Below, piece after piece: positions 9,313-17,625 of a DNA stretch of 64,000 bases (position 1 is its first letter; each line of letters begins with the position of its first letter). The stretch comes from CADCWN01 sp046328475. Lineage in GTDB: Bacteria; Chloroflexota; Chloroflexia; Thermomicrobiales; CADCWN01. The stretch is from assembly GCA_046328475.1 (NCBI GenBank), contig JAXLWN010000014.1:1-64000 (forward strand), in the 5' to 3' direction. A model generated the notes under the pieces. The model saw only the letters and a list, made by a program, of their open reading frames with translations. It did not search any database and had not been told where the DNA came from. The position numbers were made by a program, and so were the translations under genes.

Positions 9313-9881
9313 TTCGACACCCAGCGATTGCCGCGCTCGTAGAAGCGCCAGGGTTGCGAGATCCAGGGCTCGCCCGCGAACTGGATGCCGATGCGCGCCT
9401 TCGCGACGACCTCCTCGTCGCGCACCACCAAGCCACGGTCTTCGATGAAGAGTTGGTCGCCGGTCATGTCGAGGCCGTTGTGGCGGCGGTCGAGGCCGAG
9501 GGTTTTGCAGAGGCGGCCAGGGCCATTCGTGCCGCCCGCGATCCCCTCCAGCGGCTCCAGTGCGCGGATCAGGATCGCCGCCGGGTAGCCGGAAGGGCCA
9601 GTCGAGACGTTGAGGCAGTGGTGGATGCCGTAGATCAGGTAGATGTAGGCATAGCCTGCCGGGCCGAACATCACCGCCGCGCGCCCCTGCGGCCCGGAGC
9701 GCGCGTGCGAGGCGGAATCCTCGGGGCCGTCGTAGGCTTCGGTCTCGACGATACGCCCGGCTTGCCGCCCCTGCGGCCCGTTCCAGACGAGCGCCATGCC
9801 GAGCAATTCGCGCGCCACGATCAGGGCGGGGCGGTCGTAGAACTCGCGCGCGAGTTTGACAGCGGGGCGAGGATCGGTCAT
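9306..9881 (-). CDS. 3-methyladenine DNA glycosylase (AAG/MPG family)
   Basis: The 191-residue product is an alkyladenine DNA glycosylase that removes alkylated or deaminated purines in base excision repair. Diagnostic segments are ARELLGMALVWNG, the catalytic-Glu region RIVETEAYDGPEDSASHA, the DNA-intercalating/active-site block PAGYAYIYLIYGIHHCLNV and GPGRLCKTLGLDRRHNG. Its length is normal for bacterial AAG. The ATG at 9881 has AAAGG 8 nt upstream; an ATG five codons earlier would overlap that ribosome site. The last residues and the TAA stop lie in the flanking heptanucleotide array, so the C-terminus may have been trimmed or extended by repeat insertion. Confidence 0.93.
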   Translation of the reverse strand: MTDPRPAVKLAREFYDRPALIVARELLGMALVWNGPQGRQAGRIVETEAYDGPEDSASHARSGPQGRAAVMFGPAGYAYIYLIYGIHHCLNVSTGPSGYPAAILIRALEPLEGIAGGTNGPGRLCKTLGLDRRHNGLDMTGDQLFIEDRGLVVRDEEVVAKARIGIQFAGEPWISQPWRFYERGNRWVSKK

Positions 9882-9952
9882 CGGGCAACCTTTCATGGCA
9901 GGCGAGAGCAAGCGGACGCGCATTGCCCGATCGAGCTGCGCCATCCGCCCGA

Positions 9953-11413
9953 TTAGAGCTTGTTTCGCAAGACTTTTCCCAAGGGGGAGCGGGGCAACTC
10001 GTCGCGGAACTCCCACACGCGCGGGACCTTGTGCGGGGCGAGCGACCGGCGGCAGAAACGGCGCAACTCGGCCAGCGACGACTCCGCGATCGCCGGGCAG
10101 ATGACGACCCGGACAACCTCGCCGCGCCCAGCGTCCGGTGTGCCTAGCGCGACCACCTCGCGAACGTCCGGGTGGCGCAGCAAGGTCGCCTCCACCTCGT
10201 CGGGCGTGACCCTTCAGCCCGCCGACGTTGATCTGGGAGGGAACGCCGACCGCGCAAGAAGAGATACCCGGCGCTATCGCGGAGGCGAGGTCGCCGGTCC
10301 AGTGCCAGCCGTCGCGGATGGTGTCGGTTGTCGCCGCGTCGTCGCCGAGATAGCCGAGCATCAGGCCGGGGTGCGCAATCGCACGAGCAATTCGCCCACC
10401 TCCCGACCGGCAGATCGCGCCCATCGCCGTCCACGCGGAGAGCGACGGCGTCGTAGGCCTCCCACGCTCTCCACCGGCCCCAGCGCGGCTTCTACATGAC
10501 GATTGTCGCCTGGCTCTCGGTGGAGGCATAGGACGGGACAACCGGCACGGAGAAACGTTGCCGGGCGGCGGCGGCAAGTTCGGGGGTCAACGGCGCGGCA
10601 CCGACCCTGATCACCCGAGTCGCAGGTCGGGCGACGGCGGCTGCTGGTTGCGAACGAGCAGTTGCAGGAGCGGCGGCTGGATGATCAGCAGCGCGACGCG
10701 ATACTCGACCAGCTCTTGCTCCAACCGCGCCGGGGCCTGGAAAGTGGGAGATCAGGTGGGCATTGCCGTTCACGACGGAGACACAGAACTGCCTGAGCAG
10801 GCTGTTGAAGCTCTTGGTGGTGCTACAGGTCGCCCTGGGCCCGGTCCTCCATCCAGTGGTCCGAACGCTGCCGCCAGGTGTAGGCTCGGTGCGGCACGAT
10901 CGCCAGCTTCGGCAGCGCGGCGGTGGTGCCGGAGGTCGTCGCCAGGACGGCGGGCGCTTCCGGCGATTCCCTTGCGGCAGTTCATCCGCCGCCGCCTGGT
11001 CGGTATCCGGTCCGGGGAGCGCGAGCGGGAGCGACGGCAGATCGCTGCCAGGATGGGCCGCGCCATCGACGGTCAACGTCGCGCGTGCGCCAGCCCTGGC
11101 GGCGAGGTGGCCGACCTCGGCGGCGGTGTACTGCGGCGAGAGGTGGCAGAAGACGAGATCGAGGCGGCAGCAGGCGAGGCAGGTGATCAGCACGTCGTCG
11201 GTGATCGGCGCGGTTGTCACCAGCACATCGCCCGCGACGAATCCGGCCGCGTGGAGCACCGCCGCCCGCCGCCGCTAGACTGTCGCGCAGCGCGGCATAG
11301 GTCCAGACGCGACCGGCGTGGATCAGCCCCGGATCTCCCGGTGAGGCCAACGCTTGCGCGTCGAGTAACTGCTCGACGCGCAGGAAAGGAGACGATGCTG
11401 GCCCTGCTGGCAT
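9953..11413 (-). pseudogene. Acyl/aryl-CoA-ligase-like adenylating enzyme, multiply frameshifted
   Basis: Pieces of one ANL-superfamily enzyme are spread over all three minus frames. They are an N-terminus LRVEQLLDAQALASPGD and WTYAALRDSLA, the middle part HAAGFVAGDVLVTTAPI and NGNAHLISHF, the adenylation core IRVGAAPLTPELAAAA with YASTESQATIV, TRDGWHWTGDLASAI-like residues near 10300, and the C-terminal lid VREVVALGTPDAGRGE to RSPLGKVLRNKL. The assembled length, about 487 codons, is normal for the family. I infer at least five single-base shifts. It lies 70 nt downstream of the equally broken AraC gene. Whether this is true decay or poor sequence cannot be told here. Confidence 0.75.
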
Positions 11414-11483
11414 AGTGATCACCCCGTCGCCGCTGCACCACGGCGAGTCTAGCACAGCAAGGTGGCGCGCTATGGGATCGCGC

Positions 11484-12305
11484 TTACTGTGCGATAAGGT
11501 CTCGTTTGTATTGAGCGGCGTTTTGCCCAGCACCTGCTTGAACGCGGTGATGAAGTGTTGCTGGCTGCTGTAGCCAAACTCGTAGGCAATCGCCGCCCAA
11601 TCGGGTCACCGTTCGCGCGGATCTGACTGGCGGCGGCGAGCAGCCGCTGGCGTTGGAGCAGCCACTTGGCCTGATGCCGACATAGTCCCGGAAGAGTTGC
11701 TGGAGCCAACGCTCGCTCTTGCCGAACGCCGTTGCGACCGCCGCAACCGTCTGGAGTGTTTTCGTCGGTTTCGCTGGCAGTGATGAGCGCGTTGATGAGC
11801 GCGATGTTGGCGTCCGGCTGCGGATGTTTCGTCCGCAGCAGCGCATGAAGGTCGGTGACGGCAGCCTGATCGTCCTTCGCGAGCAACCTGTTCATCGAAT
11901 CGCTGATCCGCCTGGGGAAATGCCTGCTGCGCGTCCATGACGCGATCTTGAATGTCCACGATGGCCCCATCCCAGAACGCGCGAAAGGCCCCGGCAGGAA
12001 GCGCACGCCGACGAGCCGGCCGCTGCCCGGACGCCACATAGACGCGCTTGCCGCGAAAGGTGCGCCCTGGATACCCGACTCCGCCGCGAGAGAAAGAGGT
12101 CGACGTAGGGCCGGTGCATCACCTCTTCGGAATGATACGCCTCGGCCACATCTTCCCAGCGCGAAATAATCCAGCAGTGCTCGATGAAGGGGGCTAGATC
12201 GATCTGGAGGTGGGTAGGTGCGGAAACGAACGTGGCGCTCGAATCCGGCCGGATCGAGGCGTCCGCGTGGCTCGTAGGTTGCTGCGGATTTTTGGAATAC
12301 ATCAT
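11484..12305 (-). pseudogene. AraC-family transcriptional regulator, multiply frameshifted
   Basis: The reading frame changes at least four times but the parts collinearly make an AraC regulator of about 274 residues. They are an N-terminal sensor region (DLAPFIEHCWIISRWEDVA, HRPYVDLFLSR, then GVRFLPGAFRAFWD), and the two HTH motifs TVAAVATAFGKSERWLQQLF and AIAYEFGYSSQQHFITAFKQ followed by the usual GKTPAQYKRD ending and a TAA at 11484. Such proteins activate nearby genes; its partner is presumably the adenylating enzyme just downstream. The divergent VOC gene shares its promoter region. Confidence 0.75.
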
Positions 12306-12359
12306 TCATGCTGCTGGCTATTATAGGGTGGTGGATCGCTTATCGGAAGGAGCGAGGCG

Positions 12360-12794
12360 ATGGCGAGTGCTAATGTTCTTGCGCGGGATGGGCCCACCGT
12401 GAGCTACTGGGCCGACGATGTGGCTGCGGCGCGCGACTGGTATGCCGAACTCTTCGGCGTTGAGGCATACTTTCAGCAGCCCAACGCCGAGCACCCGGCC
12501 TATATTGAATTTCGGATCGGCGATGACGAGGACGAATTCGGCATCATCGACCGCAAGTATGCGCCGAAGGGGATGCAGCCGGGACCGGGGGGTGCGATCC
12601 TGCTGTGGCACGTCGATGACATCGAGGCGGCGTTCGCGCGGCTGATCGGCATGGGCGCGACCGAGTATGATCCGATCACGCCGCGCGGCAACACCGGCTT
12701 TGTCACGGCGTCGGTCGTCGACCCATTCGGTAATGTGCTGGGGATCATGTACAACCCGCACTATGAGGAAATGCTCGCAGCGCGCACGGCATAA
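12360..12794 (+). CDS. VOC (glyoxalase/bleomycin-resistance fold) family protein
   Basis: The 144-residue product has the paired beta-alpha-beta-beta-beta VOC fold: VSYWADDVAAARDWYAELFG at the start, IEFRIGDDEDEFGII, then WHVDDIEAAFARLIGMGA and VVDPFGNVLGIMYNPHY at the end. The family contains glyoxalases, dioxygenases and antibiotic-binding proteins, so the substrate is open. The ATG has GGAAGGAG 7 nt upstream. The stop is 8 nt before the YdeI-like gene, so they form a two-gene operon, transcribed away from the decayed AraC gene. Confidence 0.85.
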   Translation: MASANVLARDGPTVSYWADDVAAARDWYAELFGVEAYFQQPNAEHPAYIEFRIGDDEDEFGIIDRKYAPKGMQPGPGGAILLWHVDDIEAAFARLIGMGATEYDPITPRGNTGFVTASVVDPFGNVLGIMYNPHYEEMLAARTA

Positions 12795-12802
12795 GGAGAC
12801 GC

Positions 12803-13381
12803 ATGGCTGCAACGAAGGAGTATCCGAACCTCCCTTTCGCATCGGCTTCAGTGTGGGAGGAATGGCTGGCCGAGCACCACGCCGCTGCCGACGGGGTCTG
12901 GATTATGGTAGCGAAGAAGGCGTCGGGGATCGCCTCGGTGACCCACGACGAGGCGCTCGACGTGGCACTCTGCTACGGCTGGATCGATGGGCAGGGCAAG
13001 ACCTTTGACGACACCTATTATCTGCAAAAGTTCACGCCCAGGCGACCGAAGAGCCTCTGGTCGAAGCGGAACATCGAGAAGGTGACCGCACTGACGGCAG
13101 CTGGAAAGATGCAGCCAGCCGGGTTGGCCGAGGTCGAAGCGGCGAAGCGAGACGGCCGCTGGGACGCTGCCTACGACTCGCCCAAGAACATGGTCATCCC
13201 GGAGGATTTCATGCAGGCGCTCGGGGAGAACGAACAGGCGCTCGCGTTTTTCAACACTCTCAATCAAGCCAACAAATATGCAATCGGCTGGCGGTTGCAA
13301 ACCGCCAAGAAGCCCGAGACGCGGCAGCGACGGTTTGATGCGTTGCTGGCGATGCTCGAACGAGGGGAGAAGCTTCATTGA
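12803..13381 (+). CDS. YdeI/OmpD-associated family protein
   Basis: The 192-residue product matches the YdeI family: N-terminal ASVWEEWLAEHHAAADGVWI, the highly conserved VALCYGWIDGQGKTFDDTY and FTPRRPKSLWSKRNIEKV blocks, and the C-terminal ANKYAIGWRLQTAKKPETRQ, which is the bacteriocin-resistance-like tail. E. coli YdeI-related proteins have been linked to stress and peptide resistance, but the biochemical role is unknown. AAGGAG lies 5 nt before the ATG. It is translationally close to the VOC gene upstream and converges on the toxin-antitoxin pair. Confidence 0.88.
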   Translation: MAATKEYPNLPFASASVWEEWLAEHHAAADGVWIMVAKKASGIASVTHDEALDVALCYGWIDGQGKTFDDTYYLQKFTPRRPKSLWSKRNIEKVTALTAAGKMQPAGLAEVEAAKRDGRWDAAYDSPKNMVIPEDFMQALGENEQALAFFNTLNQANKYAIGWRLQTAKKPETRQRRFDALLAMLERGEKLH

Positions 13382-13431
13382 AGCACCGAAGCACAGAGAC
13401 TATGAAAGCCTACTCATGAGGTTGACACCGA

Positions 13432-13860
13432 TCACAGATCATCAACCATGAGCAAAGGAAGCGATGGTACTTGGGGGAGGCGGTGATCGTTTGTCAGGAA
13501 AGCGTCCGCTCCTTCGCTCAAGGCAGTCGCCAACTGGATTGCATCCGGTGGCGAGAGGTTGTAGGTCGCGCGAAGCTTCGCTGCTTCTTCGGCGATGAGC
13601 GGGGTGAGCGGAATTGCGTGCAAGCCAGGAGTATGGAGAAGGATGTCGCGGTAGCGCTGCATCAGTGGCACATCGCCTCGCCGGTATGGTTGGACGAGCA
13701 CCTCGACCAGGGTGATGGTCGCCGTGACGAGTGTGAGATTGCCTTGTTCCATCAACTCGACGAATGGGTCAACGCGTTGCGCATAAATTGGATGGTCCTC
13801 GATGTAGTAGATTAACGGTGCGGTATCAAGGGCCACTATCCGACCGCGCCACGCGCTCAT
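13432..13860 (-). CDS. vapC: PIN-domain toxin of a VapBC-type module
   Basis: The 142-residue product is a PIN-domain ribonuclease: the first acidic residue in IVALDTAPLIYYIED, a Glu in ITLVEVLVQPYRRGD, then LSPPDAIQLATAL and AFLTNDHRLPQVPSL carrying the third and fourth acidic residues. VapC toxins cleave tRNA or rRNA using Mg2+. Its ATG overlaps the antitoxin TGA as ATGA, the coupled arrangement typical of these operons. No internal defect is seen, so it is predicted to be active. Confidence 0.88.
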   Translation of the reverse strand: MSAWRGRIVALDTAPLIYYIEDHPIYAQRVDPFVELMEQGNLTLVTATITLVEVLVQPYRRGDVPLMQRYRDILLHTPGLHAIPLTPLIAEEAAKLRATYNLSPPDAIQLATALSEGADAFLTNDHRLPQVPSLPLLMVDDL

Positions 13861-14084
13861 TTGTTCCACGCGGCCCGTTCCCGTGCCACGTACTCTTGCG
13901 CGTCGATCCCCTCCCAGATCTCCTTGCCGAGCCCACGTAACTCACGAAGGCTGTGTTTGGGTTGTGGCAACGCTTCTTGTTCGATGAGGAGCGTCAGTTC
14001 GATCAGCAAGCGTCGCTGTGCATCGGCATCAAGCCGCCGCACTTGCGCCAGCACCTCTTCGTAATCATTCGGTAAAGCGGTCAT
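13857..14084 (-). CDS. Antitoxin partner of the PIN-domain toxin
   Basis: This 75-residue protein starts at the ATG at 14084, preceded by GGGAGAG; the same frame is open much further upstream but only as the complement of valS sequence. It is a short helical protein, beginning MTALPNDYEEVLAQVRRLDA, with a C-terminal segment LGKEIWEGIDAQEYVARER like the toxin-binding tail of VapB-type antitoxins (W and alternating acidic residues). It is assigned by position directly upstream of and overlapping vapC by 4 nt. I cannot place its DNA-binding domain in a named family. Confidence 0.8.
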   Translation of the reverse strand: MTALPNDYEEVLAQVRRLDADAQRRLLIELTLLIEQEALPQPKHSLRELRGLGKEIWEGIDAQEYVARERAAWNK

Positions 14085-14133
14085 CGCACGCTCTCCCTTT
14101 TCTGTTGCCAGATCACCAGCATGAAGAATGATA

Positions 14134-14167
14134 CACCGCCGCGACGATCCCCATCGTCGCGGCGGTG
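14134..14167 (-). terminator. Hairpin terminator after valS
   Basis: A perfect 15-bp stem (CACCGCCGCGACGAT and complement) with a CCCC loop lies 13 nt after the valS stop and is followed on the minus strand by a U-containing stretch. It separates valS from the toxin-antitoxin operon. Confidence 0.75.
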
Positions 14168-14179
14168 CAATCTTCGCGC

Positions 14180-16852
14180 TTAACCCAGCGCCGCCAGGCG
14201 CTCTTGCAGCAGGCGCACGCGCTCCTGCGCCCCCGCGAGGCGATCGCGCTGCACCTGGACCACCTTCTCGGGCGCGCGGGCGAGGAAACCTTCGTTCGAG
14301 AGTTGCGCGGTCGCGCGGCCGACCTCGGCCTCGGCGGCCTCGATCTCGCGCGCGAGGCGGGTGCGCTCGGCGTCGAGGTCCACGAGGTCGCCCAGCGGCA
14401 GGTAGACCGCGAAGTCCTCCACGGCGATGGTGATCGCGCCCTCCGGCGCGGCGGCCTCGGCGGCGATGTCGAGCTTGTCGGCGGCGATGCGCGCCAGGAA
14501 GGCGAACTCGGCGCGCAGGGCGTCGAAGTCCGCGCCGTATGGCCCGGCGACGATCGCCGCGATCCGGCGACCCGGCTCGATATTGCTCTCGGCGCGGGTG
14601 TTGCGGATGGCGCGCGTCGCCTCCTGCATCCGCGCGAAGGCGCGCTCCTCGGCCGGGTAGGTCGCGCCCGCCGACGGCCAGGGGGCGACGATCAGCAACT
14701 CGCCGCCGTGCGGCAGGTGCTGCCACAACTCCTCGGTCACGTAGGGCATCACCGGGTGGAGCAGGCGCAGGGTGCGCTCCAGCGTGTAGACGAGCGTCTG
14801 GCGCACCGGGGCCTTCGCCGCTTCGTCCTCGCCCTGGAGGCGCACCTTCGCCGCCTCGATGTACCAGTCGGCGAACTCGTTCCAGAAGAAGTCGTAGGCA
14901 CCGCGCGCGGCCTCGCCGAACTCGTAGCGTTCGAGCGCGCCGGTCACGTCGCGCATCGTGCCGTGCAGGCGCGAGATGATCCACTTGTCCGCGACGGTCA
15001 GCGTCTCCGCGAGCGGCTCGGCGGGCGCGCCGCTGGCGTCGAGCACGATCGCGGCGTCCCTGGTATTGGCCTGGACGAAGCGCGCCGCCTGCCAGATCTT
15101 CTGCGCGAAGTTGCGGCTCGCCTCCACGCGCCCGATGCTCAACTTGCTGTCGGCCCCGGTCGCCCCGGCGGTGATCAGCGCGTAGCGCAGCGCATCGGTG
15201 CCGAACTCCTTCGAGATCTCGGTCGGGTCAAGCACATTCCCCTTGGTCTTGCTCATGCGCTGACCGCGTTCGTCGCGCACCGTGCCGTGGAAGTAGACGG
15301 TGTGGAACGGCGACTCGCCCATCAGCTCGATCCCGAAGAAGATCATCCGGGCCACCCAGAGGAAGATGATGTCGTAGCCGGTCTCCATCACCGAGCCGGG
15401 GTAGAAGCGGTGCAAATCGGCCGTGTCGTCCGGCCAGCCGAGCGTGCTGAAGGGCCAGAGGCCCGAACTGAACCAGGTGTCGAGCACGTCCGGGTCCTGC
15501 TCGATCGTGTCGCTGTCGCAGTGGGCGCAGGTGGTGATCGTCTCCTCGGTGGTCACCGTCACCTGTCCGCAGTTGGCGCAGTACCAGACCGGGATGCGAT
15601 GCCCCCACCAGAGCTGGCGCGAGATGCACCAGTCGAGGATGTTGTCCATCCAGTGGAGGTAGATGCCGGTGAACCGCTCGGGCACCATGCGGATCGTGCC
15701 GTCGCGCACCACCCGGGCGGCGGGCTCGGCCAGCGGCTTCATCTTCACGAACCACTGCGTGCTGATCAGCGGCTGCACGATCGTGTCGCAGCGGTCGCAG
15801 TGGCCCACCGAGTGGGTGTAGGGCTCCGTCTTGACCAGCTGATCGTGGTCGCGCAGCCAGTCCACGATGTTCTTGCGGCACTCCAGCACCGTCTGCCCGG
15901 CGAACGGACCCGCCTCGGCGTTCATCGTGTCGTCGAGGTTCATGATGTTGATCGCGGGCAGGTTGTGGCGCTGGCCGATCGCGTAGTCGGTCGGGTCGTG
16001 CGCGGGCGTTACCTTCACCGCGCCGGTGCCGAACGCCTTGTCCACTGCGTCGTCGGCGATGATCGGGATGCGCCGCCCGAGCACCGGCAAGATCGCCTCC
16101 TTGCCGATCAGGTCGGCGTAGCGCTCGTCCTCCGGGTGGACGGCGATGGCGGTGTCGCCCAGGATCGTCTCCGGGCGGGTCGTCGCCACGGTGATCCAGC
16201 GGTCTTCCATGTCCGCGATCGGGTAGCGCACCTGCCAGAGGTTGGACTGCTCCTCCTCGTAGTTCACCTCCAGGTCGGAGAGGGCGGTGCGGCAGCGCGG
16301 GCACCAGTTGATCATGCGGGTGCCGCGATAGATCAGCCCCTTGTCGTAGAGGTGCTTAAACGCCGTGCGCACCGCGCGGGCCGGGCCGGGGTCCATCGTG
16401 AAGGCGAAGCGCGACCAGTCGGTGGAGGCACCCAGAATCTGGAGCTGGTCGCGAATGCGGCCCCGGTAGGAGTCCATCCAGTCCCAGACGGTGTCGAGGA
16501 AGCGGTCGCGGCCGAGGTCGTGGCGGGTCAGGCCGTCCTTGGCGATCTCCTTCTCCACCACCCACTGCCCGGCGATGCCGGCGTGGTCGGCGCCGGGCAG
16601 CCAGAGGACCGGGCGACCCTTCATGCGCTGCCAGCGCGACATGATGTCTTCCACGGTGGAGAAGAGCGCGTGGCCGATGTGCAGCTCACCGGTCACGTTC
16701 GGCGGCGGCATGATGATTACGAAGGGATCGTCTGCCTTGCCCTCGCCGGGCGGCGGGGTGAAGGCCCCGGCCGCGTCCCACCGCTCGTACCAGTCACGCT
16801 CCACCAGTTGCGGCTCGTAGGTTTTCGCCAGTTCTCGTGTTGCTCGCGCCAT
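14180..16852 (-). CDS. valS: Valyl-tRNA synthetase
   Basis: The 890-residue class I synthetase charges tRNA-Val in the cytosol. The HIGH motif is in NVTGELHIGHALF, the KMSKS-equivalent is GQRMSKTKGNVLDP, and the zinc-type cysteine pairs CPRC, CDRC and CANC..CAHC are present together with the editing domain blocks ATTRPETILGDTAI and VTPAHDPTDYAI. The C-terminal coiled coil (DLDAERTRLAREIEAAEAEV to the end) is the tRNA-binding arm. Length and all motifs are normal. The ATG has GGAGG 5 nt upstream. Expression is governed by the T-box leader immediately upstream. Confidence 0.97.
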   Translation of the reverse strand: MARATRELAKTYEPQLVERDWYERWDAAGAFTPPPGEGKADDPFVIIMPPPNVTGELHIGHALFSTVEDIMSRWQRMKGRPVLWLPGADHAGIAGQWVVEKEIAKDGLTRHDLGRDRFLDTVWDWMDSYRGRIRDQLQILGASTDWSRFAFTMDPGPARAVRTAFKHLYDKGLIYRGTRMINWCPRCRTALSDLEVNYEEEQSNLWQVRYPIADMEDRWITVATTRPETILGDTAIAVHPEDERYADLIGKEAILPVLGRRIPIIADDAVDKAFGTGAVKVTPAHDPTDYAIGQRHNLPAINIMNLDDTMNAEAGPFAGQTVLECRKNIVDWLRDHDQLVKTEPYTHSVGHCDRCDTIVQPLISTQWFVKMKPLAEPAARVVRDGTIRMVPERFTGIYLHWMDNILDWCISRQLWWGHRIPVWYCANCGQVTVTTEETITTCAHCDSDTIEQDPDVLDTWFSSGLWPFSTLGWPDDTADLHRFYPGSVMETGYDIIFLWVARMIFFGIELMGESPFHTVYFHGTVRDERGQRMSKTKGNVLDPTEISKEFGTDALRYALITAGATGADSKLSIGRVEASRNFAQKIWQAARFVQANTRDAAIVLDASGAPAEPLAETLTVADKWIISRLHGTMRDVTGALERYEFGEAARGAYDFFWNEFADWYIEAAKVRLQGEDEAAKAPVRQTLVYTLERTLRLLHPVMPYVTEELWQHLPHGGELLIVAPWPSAGATYPAEERAFARMQEATRAIRNTRAESNIEPGRRIAAIVAGPYGADFDALRAEFAFLARIAADKLDIAAEAAAPEGAITIAVEDFAVYLPLGDLVDLDAERTRLAREIEAAEAEVGRATAQLSNEGFLARAPEKVVQVQRDRLAGAQERVRLLQERLAALG

Positions 16853-16864
16853 TGTTGCCTCCTC

Positions 16865-16900
16865 GGCCCCCTACATCCCCCCAATCCTGGGGGGACTTTA
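16865..16900. repeat. GGCCCCCTA-type palindromic repeat, copy 1
   Basis: CCCCCTACATCCCCCC and GGGGGGACTTTA flank a 6-nt loop. The element sits between the T-box terminator and the valS ribosome-binding site and is nearly identical to the copy at 16986-17020. Confidence 0.75.
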
Positions 16901-16916
16901 AGGCGGTGTTAAACAG

Positions 16917-16945
16917 AAAACCCCGTCCTCTCTACAAGGACGAGG
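16917..16945 (-). terminator. T-box-controlled intrinsic terminator
   Basis: CCTCGTCC and GGACGGGG form an 8-bp stem with one G-U pair, and it is followed by TTTTCTGTTT on the minus strand. The 5' arm overlaps the antiterminator, giving the expected mutually exclusive fold. Confidence 0.9.
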
Positions 16946-16985
16946 TTCACCTCGTGGTACCACCCTGCTTCGGCCTGCGATGCTT

Positions 16986-17020
16986 GGCCCCCTAAATCCC
17001 CCGTAAACGGGGGACTTTGA
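16986..17020. repeat. GGCCCCCTA-type palindromic repeat, copy 2 (inside the T-box linker)
   Basis: CCCCCTAAATCCCCC and GGGGGACTTT flank GTAAAC. It lies about 20 nt upstream of the T-box sequence in transcript order, in the linker of the valS leader. Confidence 0.75.
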
Positions 17021-17235
17021 CTGGTGGCGGGTGCGGGCGCAGGCCCTCACAATGCGCGATATCGGGCGCTCCCGGAGGGCTTACTTGCGCGCGAGTGGCG
17101 CGGTTCGGACCCTCGACTCCCGGGCGACTTCGGCGGTTGTCCGTCGCGGGGGGCTCTCAATCGGTGGCCCCACCTTCCCTGTCGACAACTGCGCCGCCTA
17201 CTCCTCCCGTTCAGCGTCATTCACTTGTTACCCTA

Positions 17236-17264
17236 ATGGTAGGCACACAAGGAGGTAGTGTCAA
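17236..17264 (-). promoter_or_regulatory. Sigma-70-type promoter of valS
   Basis: On the minus strand TTGACA and TACCAT are separated by exactly 17 nt, placing the start of transcription near 17229, just before the T-box Stem I. Confidence 0.8.
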
Positions 17265-17318
17265 CTGCACGAAAGGGTAGGGAGCGCATCCCCAACCGGG
17301 CAGCACGAGGAGGACAAC

Positions 17319-17522
17319 TTACGGCTGCGGCAGGTCCGGCTGCGCGTCGCCGGGATCGCGGTCGTTGGAGTAGATGGTCTGGGCATCGCCGCCGGGCGGG
17401 GTCTGCTCCGCTTCTTCCTGCGGGGTACCCTCGCGATTGCCCGCCGCGCGCGTGTGCTCGTTCCACTCGATGGTCGGGGGATTCGTCGTCTGGTTGCGCT
17501 CGCGTTCCTGCTGATCTGCCAT
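17319..17522 (-). CDS. Small hydrophilic hypothetical protein
   Basis: This 67-residue protein starts MADQQERERNQTTNPP at an ATG with GAGGTGA 5 nt upstream, which is why I prefer it to an in-frame codon at 17531. It is rich in Q, E, P, D and N and has no hydrophobic core, so it is probably disordered. I recognise no family. It is upstream of valS on the same strand, but the valS promoter and T-box start after it. It follows the NTR-WD40 gene, whose stop is 103 nt upstream. Confidence 0.55.
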   Translation of the reverse strand: MADQQERERNQTTNPPTIEWNEHTRAAGNREGTPQEEAEQTPPGGDAQTIYSNDRDPGDAQPDLPQP

Positions 17523-17625
17523 CGCTGTCACCTCGTCTCGTGATCATTGTCGGACGGCGACTCGTCACCGCCCGAGTCCACGAGGGCACGATGCGTGCCA
17601 GATAGCGACCCGGCACAACGTCAAC

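Larger units (their letters stand above)
16917..17229 (-). promoter_or_regulatory. T-box riboswitch leader controlling valS
   Basis: On the minus strand this leader contains a Stem I with the conserved AGTA (17199-17202) and, on its 3' side, GAA-GTC-G, so the specifier is GUC (17126-17128), a valine codon. The T-box sequence AGGGTGGTACCACG lies at 16953-16966, and its UGGU can pair with the ACCA end of uncharged tRNA-Val. It is followed by the competing terminator. T-box leaders raise synthetase expression when the cognate tRNA is uncharged. The linker between Stem I and the antiterminator is unusually long because a palindromic repeat is lodged in it. Confidence 0.93.

Noticed and set aside
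14165..16912. Plus-strand open frame of 915 codons across valS
   Set aside because: It is the complement of a complete valyl-tRNA synthetase and has no recognisable domain.
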